Shown piece by piece: positions 1-6,611 of a stretch of DNA of 12,440 nucleotides. The stretch spans positions 1 to 12,440 of the forward strand of contig CAMDMO010000038.1 of assembly GCA_945902255.1 (NCBI GenBank), in the 5' to 3' direction. This stretch comes from Rickettsia typhi. GTDB lineage: Bacteria; Pseudomonadota; Alphaproteobacteria; Rickettsiales; UBA1997. Made by a program: the position numbers and the translations under genes. Each line of letters opens with the position of its first letter. Position 1 is the stretch's first letter. The notes beneath the pieces are model-generated. The model did no database searches. It was not told the origin of the DNA and worked only from the letters and a program-made list of their open reading frames with translations.

Positions 1-1
1 C

Positions 2-1021
2 AAAGTTATTGTGCAAAAAAACGCCGGCTCAGCAATTGATTTTACCGATGATCAATATATTAAAGCTGGGGCTAAAATTGTTGAAACAGCTAAAGATGTT
101 TATGCAAAAGCCGAAATGATTTTAAAAGTAAAAGAGCCTCAGAAAAGCGAATGTTCAATGTTAAGAAAGGGACAAATTCTGTTTTCTTATTTACATTTAG
201 CTGCCGAACCAGAACTAACTAAAATGTTGATTAAATCTGGCGCAATTGCAATTGCTTTTGAAACTGTAACTGCAAATGATCGCTCACTTCCACTTCTTGC
301 TCCAATGAGTGAAGTTGCTGGAAAGCTTTCAATTCAAGCTGGCGCTAGAGCTTTAGAAAAAGCTCAAGGTGGACGCGGTATTTTACTTGGTGGAGTTCCT
401 GGAGTTGCTCGCGGTAAAGTAGTTATTCTTGGTGGCGGCGTTTCTGGAACTAATGCAGCGAAAGTTGCGGTTGGAATGGGCGCGGAAGTAATAATTCTTG
501 ATAAATCTTTAGCTAGAATGCGCTATTTATGCGATATTTTTGGCAATTCAGCTACGGTTCTTTACGCTTCATTAGAAAATATTGAAAAAAGCACTTCTGA
601 AGCTGATTTAGTAGTTGGTGCAGTTTTAATTCCGGGTGCTGCAGCTCCAAAATTAATTACTGCTGCAATGGTTAAAAAAATGAAAAAAGGCGCGGTAATG
701 GTTGATATTTCAATTGACCAAGGCGGATGTTTTGAAACCAGCAAACCAACTTCTCATAGCAATCCAACTTACACAGTTGATGGCGTAGTTCATTATTGTG
801 TAACTAATATGCCAGGAGCAGTTGCTCGCACTTCAACTCAAGCTCTTGAAAATTCAACACTTCCATTTTCTCTAGCCATTGCAAATAAAGGATTTAAAAA
901 AGCTTTGCTTAATGATCAACATTTGCTTAACGGCTTGAATGTAGCTAATGGAAAAGTTACCTACAAAGCAGTTGCTGATACTCTTGGACATAAGTTTATT
1001 GAAGCTAATAAGGCGATATAG
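2..1021 (+). CDS. ald: Alanine dehydrogenase, 5' end cut by window
   Basis: NAD-dependent alanine dehydrogenase, which interconverts L-alanine and pyruvate plus ammonia in the cytoplasm. The reading frame is open from base 2 and reads KVIVQKNAG, a family motif that lies some 30 residues inside the normal protein. The GTG at 11 is therefore internal and the true start lies left of the window. Visible hallmarks are MILKVKEP with the substrate-binding Lys, SYLHLAAE with the catalytic His, the Rossmann nucleotide loop LGGGVSGTNAA followed by the acidic end of the second strand (IILD), and VDISIDQGGCFETS with the catalytic Asp. About 339 residues are visible against a usual total near 370, so little is missing. 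The gene ends in TAG and is followed at once by two hairpins. Identity is firm; physiological direction (alanine use or synthesis) cannot be read from sequence. Confidence 0.95.
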   Translation, partial: KVIVQKNAGSAIDFTDDQYIKAGAKIVETAKDVYAKAEMILKVKEPQKSECSMLRKGQILFSYLHLAAEPELTKMLIKSGAIAIAFETVTANDRSLPLLAPMSEVAGKLSIQAGARALEKAQGGRGILLGGVPGVARGKVVILGGGVSGTNAAKVAVGMGAEVIILDKSLARMRYLCDIFGNSATVLYASLENIEKSTSEADLVVGAVLIPGAAAPKLITAAMVKKMKKGAVMVDISIDQGGCFETSKPTSHSNPTYTVDGVVHYCVTNMPGAVARTSTQALENSTLPFSLAIANKGFKKALLNDQHLLNGLNVANGKVTYKAVADTLGHKFIEANKAI

Positions 1022-1028
1022 CTATATA

Positions 1029-1073
1029 GAGACTGTCGCAAAATTGTCTTTTCGGTAATTTTGCGACAGCCTC
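1029..1073. repeat. 45-bp palindromic element, TIR-like
   Basis: GAGACTGTCGCAAAATT (1029-1045) and AATTTTGCGACAGCCTC (1057-1073) are inverted copies of 17 bp with one mismatch. They enclose only 11 bases and are flanked by ATA on each side (1026-1028 and 1074-1076). The layout resembles two insertion-sequence ends joined with almost no interior, or a tiny MITE. In RNA it would form a strong hairpin after ald, but no T tract follows, so it is not a classical intrinsic terminator. Confidence 0.7.
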
Positions 1074-1074
1074 A

Positions 1075-1122
1075 TATAGGATTTATGGTGCTTGGCATCC
1101 CTAATGCCAAGCACCTATAGGA
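1075..1122. repeat. Perfect 12-bp hairpin between 7-bp direct repeats
   Basis: GGTGCTTGGCAT (1087-1098) pairs perfectly with ATGCCAAGCACC (1104-1115) around a 5-base loop. The hairpin plus five bases (1082-1115) is bracketed by the direct repeat TATAGGA at 1075-1081 and 1116-1122, as a target-site duplication would look. It ends 14 bases before the rsmA start codon, so it lies in the rsmA leader. No T run follows on either side. It could be a small inserted palindrome or a processing or attenuating hairpin. Confidence 0.65.
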
Positions 1123-1136
1123 ACAAATAATTCAAA

Positions 1137-1964
1137 ATGTCACTCTCTTCCACATCAGATCTTATCAAAAAATATGGCCTTAACGCCAAAAAATCTTTAG
1201 GACAAAATTTCATTCTTGATAAAAATATTACTGATAAAATTGTTCGCGCTGCCGGCGATTTATCTCAATTTGAAGTGCTTGAAATTGGCCCCGGACCCGG
1301 CAGCTTAACGCGCTCAATTTTAGATGCTGGCGCAAAAAAACTTATAGCAATTGAAAAAGACCAAAGATGTTTAGAGGCCTTAAGTGAATTAAAAGAATTT
1401 TATAAAGATCAGCTGCAACTTATAGAATCAGACGCTCTAGAAATTGATGAAACTCGATTATTTCAAAGCGATAAAAAATTTAAAATAATCGCTAATTTAC
1501 CTTACAATATCGGCACAATTTTACTTTTTAAATGGCTAAATATATCCAATAAAATTGCCTCGATGCATTTAATGCTGCAAAAAGAAGTAGTGGAAAGAAT
1601 AGTTGCTAAAGTAGGTGATAACCACTATGGAAGGCTTGCGGTGATGGTAAATTTTTTATGTGAAACCAAAATGGTTTTCACGGTTAATAAATCAGTTTTC
1701 ACCCCTCCACCAAAAGTCACTTCAGCAATTGTTCAAATTATTCCAAGAGAGAAACCTCTAGCGAATGTGGAGTTTAAAAAATTAGAAAAAGTCGTTGCCG
1801 CAGCTTTTAATCAAAGAAGAAAAATGATAAAATCGTCACTAAAAAGTATTTTAAAAAATCCTGAAGAAATTTTAAAAGAGGCTGGAATTAATCCAGAATT
1901 GAGAGCGGAGAATTTGACGATTGAAGAATTTTGTAAGATTGCAACAAGATTGAATAGTTTATAG
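1137..1964 (+). CDS. rsmA: 16S rRNA dimethyladenosine transferase RsmA (KsgA)
   Basis: Dimethylates two adjacent adenosines in the helix 45 loop of 16S rRNA late in 30S assembly, using S-adenosylmethionine. At 275 residues it has the family length. Landmarks are LGQNFILD near residue 21, the SAM-binding loop EIGPGPGSLT at 49-58, the acidic ribose contact in AIEKD (71-75), the catalytic NLPYN at 120-124, the conserved FTPPPKVTSAIV at 188-199, and the C-terminal FNQRRKMIKSSL at 224-235. The ATG at 1137 is chosen because the N-terminus then matches the family. AGGA lies 14 or more bases upstream, too far for a normal ribosome-binding site. The gene stands alone downstream of the two palindromic elements and is convergent with rpsD; no intrinsic terminator of its own is visible. 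Identity is secure. Confidence 0.97.
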   Translation: MSLSSTSDLIKKYGLNAKKSLGQNFILDKNITDKIVRAAGDLSQFEVLEIGPGPGSLTRSILDAGAKKLIAIEKDQRCLEALSELKEFYKDQLQLIESDALEIDETRLFQSDKKFKIIANLPYNIGTILLFKWLNISNKIASMHLMLQKEVVERIVAKVGDNHYGRLAVMVNFLCETKMVFTVNKSVFTPPPKVTSAIVQIIPREKPLANVEFKKLEKVVAAAFNQRRKMIKSSLKSILKNPEEILKEAGINPELRAENLTIEEFCKIATRLNSL

Positions 1965-1992
1965 TATCTTGCTAAATAAGGCATGAATATGA

Positions 1993-2036
1993 AGGGCGGA
2001 GCTGCAAACTCGCCCAGCTGAAGTCACCCTCCCCGA
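1993..2036. other. GC-rich patch in intergenic region
   Basis: This stretch is much richer in G+C than its surroundings. It contains GGGCG...CGCCC and AGCTG...CAGCT inverted pairs, and shares AAGGGCGGAGCT (1992-2003) with the stem of the rpsD terminator (2184-2195). No reading frame or known RNA could be assigned. It may be a remnant of a repeat or of a former gene. The rest of the 1965-2242 gap holds the palindromic repeat and terminator listed separately. Confidence 0.35.
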
Positions 2037-2044
2037 ACAAAAAT

Positions 2045-2079
2045 CATAAGATCCTAGGCTCTGCGAGCCAAGGATGACG
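2045..2079 (-). repeat. Palindromic repeat, copy 1 (CGTCATCCTT family)
   Basis: Read on the minus strand the unit starts CGTCATCCTT and ends AGGATCTTATG. On the plus strand the stem is ATCCT-a-GGCTC, loop TGC, GAGCC-a-AGGAT (2051-2075), perfect except for one A/A mismatch. Two further copies lie at 9314-9350 and 9372-9409, with the same outer sequence but different inner arms. A fragment matching one half (GAGCTAAGGATGATG) follows at 2105-2119. It resembles the short interspersed palindromes (CGTCATCC...GGATC type) common between genes in alphaproteobacteria. Confidence 0.75.
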
Positions 2080-2178
2080 GCGGTTGTGATGTTTTTATCT
2101 AAACGAGCTAAGGATGATGAAAATTGGTAAATTTTTTATCTCGAATTGGCGTTATAAATATGGATTTGGTATATACAC

Positions 2179-2212
2179 AAAAAAAGGGCGGAGCTATTAA
2201 AAGCCTCCGCCC
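2179..2212 (-). terminator. Intrinsic terminator of rpsD
   Basis: On the minus strand GGGCGGAGGCT, a six-base loop and AGCTCCGCCC form a GC-rich stem of about 10 bp with one bulged base, directly followed by seven T. It begins about 30 bases after the rpsD stop codon and points away from it, a textbook Rho-independent terminator. Confidence 0.92.
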
Positions 2213-2242
2213 AATAATTGGTAAGTAAAAAACAAAATCCAA

Positions 2243-2860
2243 CTATCTAGAATAGAATTCCGTAATGAAATGAGGTTGCATTTCAACTGCATAAGGAACT
2301 TCAGCAAAAGCTGGTTTAGCAGTTAATTTCACGCTAAGATTGTCTTTATCTAATTGTAAATAACTAGCAACATCACGCTCCATTTTTTGTAAAGCTTCAA
2401 TTACAATAGTTAATTTGCGAGATTTTTCACGAACTTGCACAACATCCCCAACCTTAACACGGTAAGAAGGAATATTTACAGTTTTGCCATTAACCGTTAC
2501 ATGTTTATGGTTAACAAATTGTCTTGCCGCAAAAACTGTTGGCACAAAATTGGCGCGATATACTACAGTATCAAGTCTAGTTTCAAGTAAAGCTACGAAG
2601 TTTTCACTAACGTCACCTTTTGATTTTGAAGCTAGGGTAAATGTATTGAAAAATTGTCTTTCAGAAATATTTCCGTAATAGAATTTCATTCTTTGTTTAG
2701 CGCGCAGCTGAACACCGTAATCGCTGACTCTTCCTTTTGGAGAGGCGCCGTGTTGCCCTGGTTTATAATTTCTTTTGATAAATGGATCTTTAGCTTGACC
2801 CCACATGCTAGCACCAAGCTTTCTGCTGATTTTTTTCTTCGCGTTAATTCTTTTTGTCAT
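2243..2860 (-). CDS. rpsD: 30S ribosomal protein S4
   Basis: Primary 16S rRNA-binding protein that starts assembly of the 30S body. 205 residues, normal for bacteria. The N-terminal domain contains GQHG (36-39) followed by DYGVQLRAKQRMKFYYG; the S4 RNA-binding domain spans about 93-155 (LETRLDTVVYRANF through YRVKVGDVVQVR); the protein ends in the family signature ITEFYSR. There are no cysteines, so this is the zinc-free form. The gene stands alone with its own promoter (3000-3028), a long leader and a strong terminator (2179-2212), rather than sitting in an alpha operon; this arrangement is common in alphaproteobacteria. No Shine-Dalgarno sequence precedes the ATG (AAATAAAGTC). Autogenous control by S4 is known in other bacteria and is possible here but not shown. 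Confidence 0.98.
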   Translation of the reverse strand: MTKRINAKKKISRKLGASMWGQAKDPFIKRNYKPGQHGASPKGRVSDYGVQLRAKQRMKFYYGNISERQFFNTFTLASKSKGDVSENFVALLETRLDTVVYRANFVPTVFAARQFVNHKHVTVNGKTVNIPSYRVKVGDVVQVREKSRKLTIVIEALQKMERDVASYLQLDKDNLSVKLTAKPAFAEVPYAVEMQPHFITEFYSR

Positions 2861-2993
2861 GACTTTATTTTTTAGTTTTCCATTAGTTCTTTTTTAAGAT
2901 TTCTTTTATTTGTAAAAAAGATTTGCCTTAAAAAATTTCTTCAACTGCATAGACTGCAGCTAAAAAAGGACTTCTTAAATAATATGAGAAGGG
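2861..2993 (-). promoter_or_regulatory. Long structured leader of rpsD
   Basis: The predicted transcript start near 2993 leaves a leader of about 130 bases. It can form two small hairpins: CTTCT/AGAAG with arms at 2987-2991 and 2971-2975, and AGCUGCA/UGCAGUU with arms at 2955-2961 and 2943-2949, a 7-bp stem including one G-U pair and a 5-base loop. The rest is A/T-rich. S4 represses its own synthesis through leader RNA in B. subtilis and through the alpha operon in E. coli, so an S4-binding role is conceivable; nothing here proves it. Confidence 0.35.
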
Positions 2994-2999
2994 GCGGCG

Positions 3000-3028
3000 A
3001 TTATCTATATCTAATAATCATTTGTCAA
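3000..3028 (-). promoter_or_regulatory. Sigma-70-type promoter for rpsD
   Basis: On the minus strand a perfect -35 TTGACA (3023-3028) is followed after exactly 17 bases by GATAAT (3000-3005), one base from consensus. The predicted start is near 2993. It lies between the end of the chorismate mutase gene and rpsD, so rpsD has its own promoter even though both genes run the same way. Confidence 0.8.
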
Positions 3029-3040
3029 GCTTTATGAAGA

Positions 3041-3931
3041 CTACTCAATATTAACCAAAATCGGTGTTGCATAATTGCCGATCACTTTAATATATGGCTT
3101 TATTTTTGATTTTGTAATCGTTTTTAAAACATCATCTTTTTCAGTAAAAAATCCCGATGCTTCAAGCAGATAAAACAACATTCCATCAACTTGCGCAAGC
3201 TTCGCACAGCGTAAAATTTTCACATCTATATTTTGCTCTTTGAAAGTTGCAATTAATTGAGATCTGGAAAATTCTTTATTTAATTCAACATAAAACAGGC
3301 TATTATCTGAGTTTGATTTTTCCGCTTCTTTTATTGCAACCGCCACCAATTGAATTTTATTGTAATTTTTTTCAACGCTAACAAATTCAACAAATGGAAT
3401 TTTGGCAAAAACCTTTAAACCATTACGATTATTGGCTAAATTAATCCACCAATTTTCACTATTTTCTTCATTTTCATTATTTGGTAGAGCAAAAATACCA
3501 ATATTTACCTGATTTTTTTCAATTTCTGCAATAATATTAGTAGCGCTGTCATGATTAAAAAAAGGCACGATATCGCCATAATATTCTCTAACTAGGTAAG
3601 AATAATCTGAGATATTTTTTGGATTATGAATTGCGATGTTTAATTTTTGCTCTCTCATATTTGCAGCAGTGATAATTTTGCGCCAAATATTAACAATTAT
3701 TGATTTTGGAAAATTATCACTAGCCTTACTTACAAGCTCTTTTATCATATCAGCTTCACGACTTGATTTGATAAAGAATTTTTCTAAATTATTCTTTTTG
3801 AACTCACTAACCTTTTCAACCACTTGCATTCTTTGTTGAAATAGAGAGATTATCTGACCATCAATTGCATCAATTTCTGTGCGAAATTTTTGGATGGAGC
3901 TTGTTAAATCTTGATTATGTTGATTTTCCAT
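3041..3931 (-). CDS. Chorismate mutase (AroQ class) with C-terminal extra domain
   Basis: Residues about 13-95 form an all-helical AroQ-type chorismate mutase, which converts chorismate to prephenate for Phe/Tyr synthesis. The pattern is FRTEIDAIDGQIISLFQQRM (16-35), then KVSEFKK (40-46) and FIKSSREADMI (53-63), matching the Arg/Lys and Arg-Glu positions of the family. Residues ~100-296 are not mutase. They look like the degenerate periplasmic-binding or ACT-like tail of the longer alphaproteobacterial 'chorismate mutase' proteins, ending in YIKVIGNYATPIL. I see no prephenate dehydratase motif, so I do not call it PheA. The gene diverges from metX with 45 bases between starts. Chorismate mutase next to metX-metW is a recurrent alphaproteobacterial neighbourhood, though hisC and tyrA often present there are absent here. 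No ribosome-binding site is seen. Confidence 0.8.
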   Translation of the reverse strand: MENQHNQDLTSSIQKFRTEIDAIDGQIISLFQQRMQVVEKVSEFKKNNLEKFFIKSSREADMIKELVSKASDNFPKSIIVNIWRKIITAANMREQKLNIAIHNPKNISDYSYLVREYYGDIVPFFNHDSATNIIAEIEKNQVNIGIFALPNNENEENSENWWINLANNRNGLKVFAKIPFVEFVSVEKNYNKIQLVAVAIKEAEKSNSDNSLFYVELNKEFSRSQLIATFKEQNIDVKILRCAKLAQVDGMLFYLLEASGFFTEKDDVLKTITKSKIKPYIKVIGNYATPILVNIE

Positions 3932-3947
3932 GGCTGAAATTTATAAT
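3920..3947 (+). promoter_or_regulatory. Putative promoter of metX-metW-rlpA-metZ
   Basis: TTGATT (3920-3925), a 16-base spacer and a perfect TATAAT (3942-3947) point toward metX. The predicted start is near 3954, giving a leader of about 23 bases. The -35 overlaps the first codons of the divergent chorismate mutase gene. Confidence 0.55.
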
Positions 3948-3971
3948 GTATAAAAATTAAAAAAGATTCAA
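3943..3971 (-). promoter_or_regulatory. Possible promoter of chorismate mutase gene
   Basis: On the minus strand TTGAAT (3966-3971), 17 bases and CATTAT (3943-3948). Both boxes are imperfect, and the -10 overlaps the metX -10 on the other strand, so the two promoters would compete. The implied leader is only about five bases. Weak call. Confidence 0.3.
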
Positions 3972-3976
3972 ATATA

Positions 3977-5128
3977 ATGAAAGTGAAGTCAATTTTTGGA
4001 CCAGAATATAAAGAATTTGAAATTGGTGAGATTATTTTTTTAGCACAAGAAAGTCCACTTAAACTTGCAAGTGGATCTGAAATAAAAAATTTCCCCCTCG
4101 CCTATCAAACCTACGGAAAACTTAATGCCGACCGATCAAATGCAATCTTAATTTGCCACGCTTTAACCGGAGATCAATATGTTTCATCAACTCACCCAAT
4201 AACAAAAAAAGATGGTTGGTGGAATTTTATGGTTGGACCAAAAAAACCGATTGATACTGAAAAATTTTTCGTTATTTGCTCTAATGTAATTGGTGGATGT
4301 ATGGGCTCAGTAAGTCCAAAAGAAATTAATCCAAATAGCATGAAGACTTACGGTATAGACTTTCCAGCCATTACAATTAATGATATGGTTCATGCGCAAA
4401 ATCTTTTAATCGAACATTTTCAAATTAAAAGATTACATGCCGTAATAGGTGGCTCAGCCGGTGGAATGCAGGCTTTAGCTTGGGCTGCACTTTATCCTAA
4501 AAAAGTAAAATTAGTAGTTCCGCTCGCAACTTCTTTTCGCAATAGTCCTCAAAATATCGCTTTTCAAGAAGTTGGTCGACAAGCAATTATGAATGATGTT
4601 GATTGGTGCAATGGCAAATATTTATTAGAAAAAAAATATCCAACTAAAGGCTTAGCGGTTGCCAGAATGACTGCAAATATTACTTATTTATCAGAATCTT
4701 CTTTGCAAAAAAAATTTGGGCGAAACTTACAAAATAAAGGTAATTTTTCTTTTGGATTTAATGCTGAGTTTCAGATTGAAAGTTATTTACATTATCAGGC
4801 TTATAGCTTCGTTGAAAGATTTGATCCAAACTCTTATTTATATATAACTAAAGCGGTTGATTATTTTGATTTAGAAAGTGAATTTAATGGAAATCTTAGC
4901 AATGCTTTTTGTGATTTCGCTAAGAATCAAGATGGAAAATTTTGTGTAATTTCTTTTTCTGATGATTGGCTTTTTCCACCAAGTGAATCAAAAAAAATTA
5001 CTCAGGCTCTAATTTCTTGCTCAGTCAATGCAAGCTCAGTCATTATAGAAAGCAGTGCTGGCCATGATTCATTTTTACTTGAAAATGAGGCGCTGAAAAA
5101 TACAATTAGCGGATTCATCAACCAATAA
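3977..5128 (+). CDS. metX: Homoserine O-acyltransferase MetX
   Basis: Alpha/beta-hydrolase-fold enzyme that transfers an acyl group from acyl-CoA to homoserine, the committing step of methionine synthesis. 383 residues, the usual MetX size. Visible motifs are QTYGKLN (44-50), CHALTGD (60-66), DGWWNFMVGP (79-88), CSNVIGGCMGS (101-111), and the nucleophile elbow GGSAGGMQ with Ser160. The catalytic triad is completed by Asp330 in SDDWLFPP and His363 in GHDSFLLE. Although named acetyltransferase in most databases, MetX homologues are either acetyl- or succinyl-specific, and the MetZ-type partner downstream leaves succinyl open; I cannot settle this from sequence. First gene of the cluster; metW starts 8 bases after its stop. 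No Shine-Dalgarno sequence, only TTCAAATATA before the ATG. Confidence 0.95.
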   Translation: MKVKSIFGPEYKEFEIGEIIFLAQESPLKLASGSEIKNFPLAYQTYGKLNADRSNAILICHALTGDQYVSSTHPITKKDGWWNFMVGPKKPIDTEKFFVICSNVIGGCMGSVSPKEINPNSMKTYGIDFPAITINDMVHAQNLLIEHFQIKRLHAVIGGSAGGMQALAWAALYPKKVKLVVPLATSFRNSPQNIAFQEVGRQAIMNDVDWCNGKYLLEKKYPTKGLAVARMTANITYLSESSLQKKFGRNLQNKGNFSFGFNAEFQIESYLHYQAYSFVERFDPNSYLYITKAVDYFDLESEFNGNLSNAFCDFAKNQDGKFCVISFSDDWLFPPSESKKITQALISCSVNASSVIIESSAGHDSFLLENEALKNTISGFINQ

Positions 5129-5136
5129 TAAACACC

Positions 5137-5889
5137 ATGACCGGTATCGGACAAAATATTGCCAAACATCAAATTCGATATGATTTAGAAATCATTGCGA
5201 ATCTAATTGCGCCAAATAAAAAAGTGCTTGATATAGGTTGTGGCGACGGTGAATTATTAGAATTTTTGAAAAAAAATAAAAACGCCGATGCTAGAGGTTT
5301 AGAAATCTCACAATCTCAAACCAGCAAAGCTTTAATGCGCGGCTTGTCGGTGATTCAAGGCAATGCCGAAAATGATTTAAGTTTTTATCCTGATCGAAGT
5401 TTTGATTATGCAATTTTAAGCCAAACAATTCAAGCCACTCATAATCCAAAGGCAATTTTAGAAGAAATGCTTAGAATCGCCGAATTTGCAATAATTTCAT
5501 TGCCAAATTTTGCTCACTATAAAAACCGCTTACATCTTTTTTTTAAAGGAACCATGCCAGTAAACGAAACCATTCCTTTTGAATGGTTTGATACTCCAAA
5601 TATTCATTTTTGTTCGATTAAAGATTTTGAAAAACTATGCAAAAATCTTAATTTCCATATTAAAAAAATGGTTTTCTTAACATCCAAACACCGCTTAATA
5701 AGCTTTCTTGGACATAAAATGATTGCAAATTTTTTAGCCGAATATGGTATATTTTTAATTACAAAAAATGACTTCGCTGCCGCAGGGCAAGAAGAAATAA
5801 GTTTTAAAAAAGATTTTAACAAAAAACTAGAATTTGCTTACCAAACTAGCAGTAGCGCGTTTGACGATATCAACAAATCAAATCAATAA
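5137..5889 (+). CDS. metW: Methionine biosynthesis protein MetW
   Basis: SAM-dependent methyltransferase-fold protein that accompanies MetX in many proteobacteria; its biochemical role is thought to be support of homoserine acylation rather than a clear methyl transfer. The SAM loop LDIGCGDGELLEFL lies at 31-44, then the family-specific SQTIQATHNPKAILEEMLRI (95-114), FAIISLPNFAHYKNR (117-131) and WFDTPNIHFCSIKDF (150-164). The core ends near residue 212. The remaining ~38 residues (AAAGQEEISFKKDF to the end) exceed the usual length of about 200 and look polar and unstructured. The stop codon overlaps the rlpA start by one base (TAATG), indicating translational coupling. No Shine-Dalgarno sequence (AATAAACACC precedes the ATG). 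Confidence 0.93.
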   Translation: MTGIGQNIAKHQIRYDLEIIANLIAPNKKVLDIGCGDGELLEFLKKNKNADARGLEISQSQTSKALMRGLSVIQGNAENDLSFYPDRSFDYAILSQTIQATHNPKAILEEMLRIAEFAIISLPNFAHYKNRLHLFFKGTMPVNETIPFEWFDTPNIHFCSIKDFEKLCKNLNFHIKKMVFLTSKHRLISFLGHKMIANFLAEYGIFLITKNDFAAAGQEEISFKKDFNKKLEFAYQTSSSAFDDINKSNQ

Positions 5890-6602
5890 TGAAAAAAGCT
5901 TGGCTGATTTTTTTTATTTTTATCGCATCTTGCTCTTCGAGCAATTCAAATCATAAAAATAAAAAATCAAAATATCGCGCTAACAATAATTCCAGCTTCA
6001 AAAGGGTTGATAGTAAATTTGCAAATAAAATTTCACCTTCAGAATCAATGCAGGCGGGAATTGAAAAGAAAAAATCTTTTTATTCTTTTGCAACAACAGA
6101 TTCAGACTCTAACGACGATCAATTTACTAAAAATTCCTTAGAATTAAAATATGTAGAAGATCAAAATATTGTTAATGACAAAGGCGAATATGTTGGACAG
6201 TTTAAAATTGGCAATCCATACGAAGTGCAAGGGGTTGCTTATTTTCCACAAAATTATGAAGATTACAGCGAGACCGGCGTTGCTTCTTGGTATGGAGATG
6301 ATTTTCATGGAAAGCCCACCGCTAATGGCGAAGTTTACAATATGGCAAGCATGACCGCAGCTCACCGCACTCTTCCATTGCCTTCTATGGTTAGAGTTAC
6401 TAATTTAAATAATGGAAAAAATGTCATTGTTCGCGTCAATGATCGTGGACCTTTTGCAAAAAATAGGGTAATTGATGTATCGGAAAGAGCTGCAGTTATG
6501 CTAGATTTTAAGGATAAAGGCACAACAAATGTAAAAGTGGAATTGCTGCGCAACGACACCAATGAATTGCTAAAAGCACTTAAGGGTGCTTCTAAAAACT
6601 AA
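5889..6602 (+). CDS. rlpA: RlpA family septal-ring lipoprotein
   Basis: Double-psi beta-barrel lipoprotein that binds or cleaves glycan strands without stem peptides at the septum. The N-terminus is a lipoprotein signal, MKKAWLIFFIFIAS-C, with lipobox IASC and Cys15 as the lipidated residue. A low-complexity Ser/Asn/Lys linker (16-90) spans the periplasm. The RlpA barrel covers about 128-222: GVASWYGDDFHGKPTANGE, TAAHRTLPLPS (156-166), VRVNDRGPF (181-189) and VIDVSERAA. No SPOR domain follows, so septal targeting by that route is absent. In the GE-x-Y-D...TAAH motif, Glu148 and His159 are kept but the Asp is Asn151, which may lower lytic activity. The gene overlaps metW by one base and sits 9 bases before metZ, an unexpected envelope gene inside a methionine cluster. 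Confidence 0.92.
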   Translation: MKKAWLIFFIFIASCSSSNSNHKNKKSKYRANNNSSFKRVDSKFANKISPSESMQAGIEKKKSFYSFATTDSDSNDDQFTKNSLELKYVEDQNIVNDKGEYVGQFKIGNPYEVQGVAYFPQNYEDYSETGVASWYGDDFHGKPTANGEVYNMASMTAAHRTLPLPSMVRVTNLNNGKNVIVRVNDRGPFAKNRVIDVSERAAVMLDFKDKGTTNVKVELLRNDTNELLKALKGASKN

Positions 6603-6611
6603 AAATCAAAT

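Noticed and set aside
11..1021. Alanine dehydrogenase starting at the GTG at 11
   Set aside because: The frame is open to the left edge and the residues before the GTG (KVI) belong to the conserved family motif, so the gene is simply truncated by the window.
1022..1136. Intrinsic terminator of ald
   Set aside because: Both hairpins are strong but neither is followed by a T tract on the plus strand.
2045..2119. CRISPR-like array near the repeat
   Set aside because: Only one full copy and one half copy, no regular spacing; the units are self-complementary palindromes found between genes.
2484..2875. Plus-strand open frames opposite rpsD
   Set aside because: They are antisense to a certain ribosomal protein gene and have no recognisable product.
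2861..3040. tRNA or small RNA gene in the rpsD-chorismate mutase gap
   Set aside because: No cloverleaf, no T-loop motif GTTCRA in place and no CCA end; the stretch is better read as promoter and leader.
3041..3931. Bifunctional PheA (P-protein)
   Set aside because: The C-terminal part lacks recognisable dehydratase motifs and is too short for dehydratase plus ACT.
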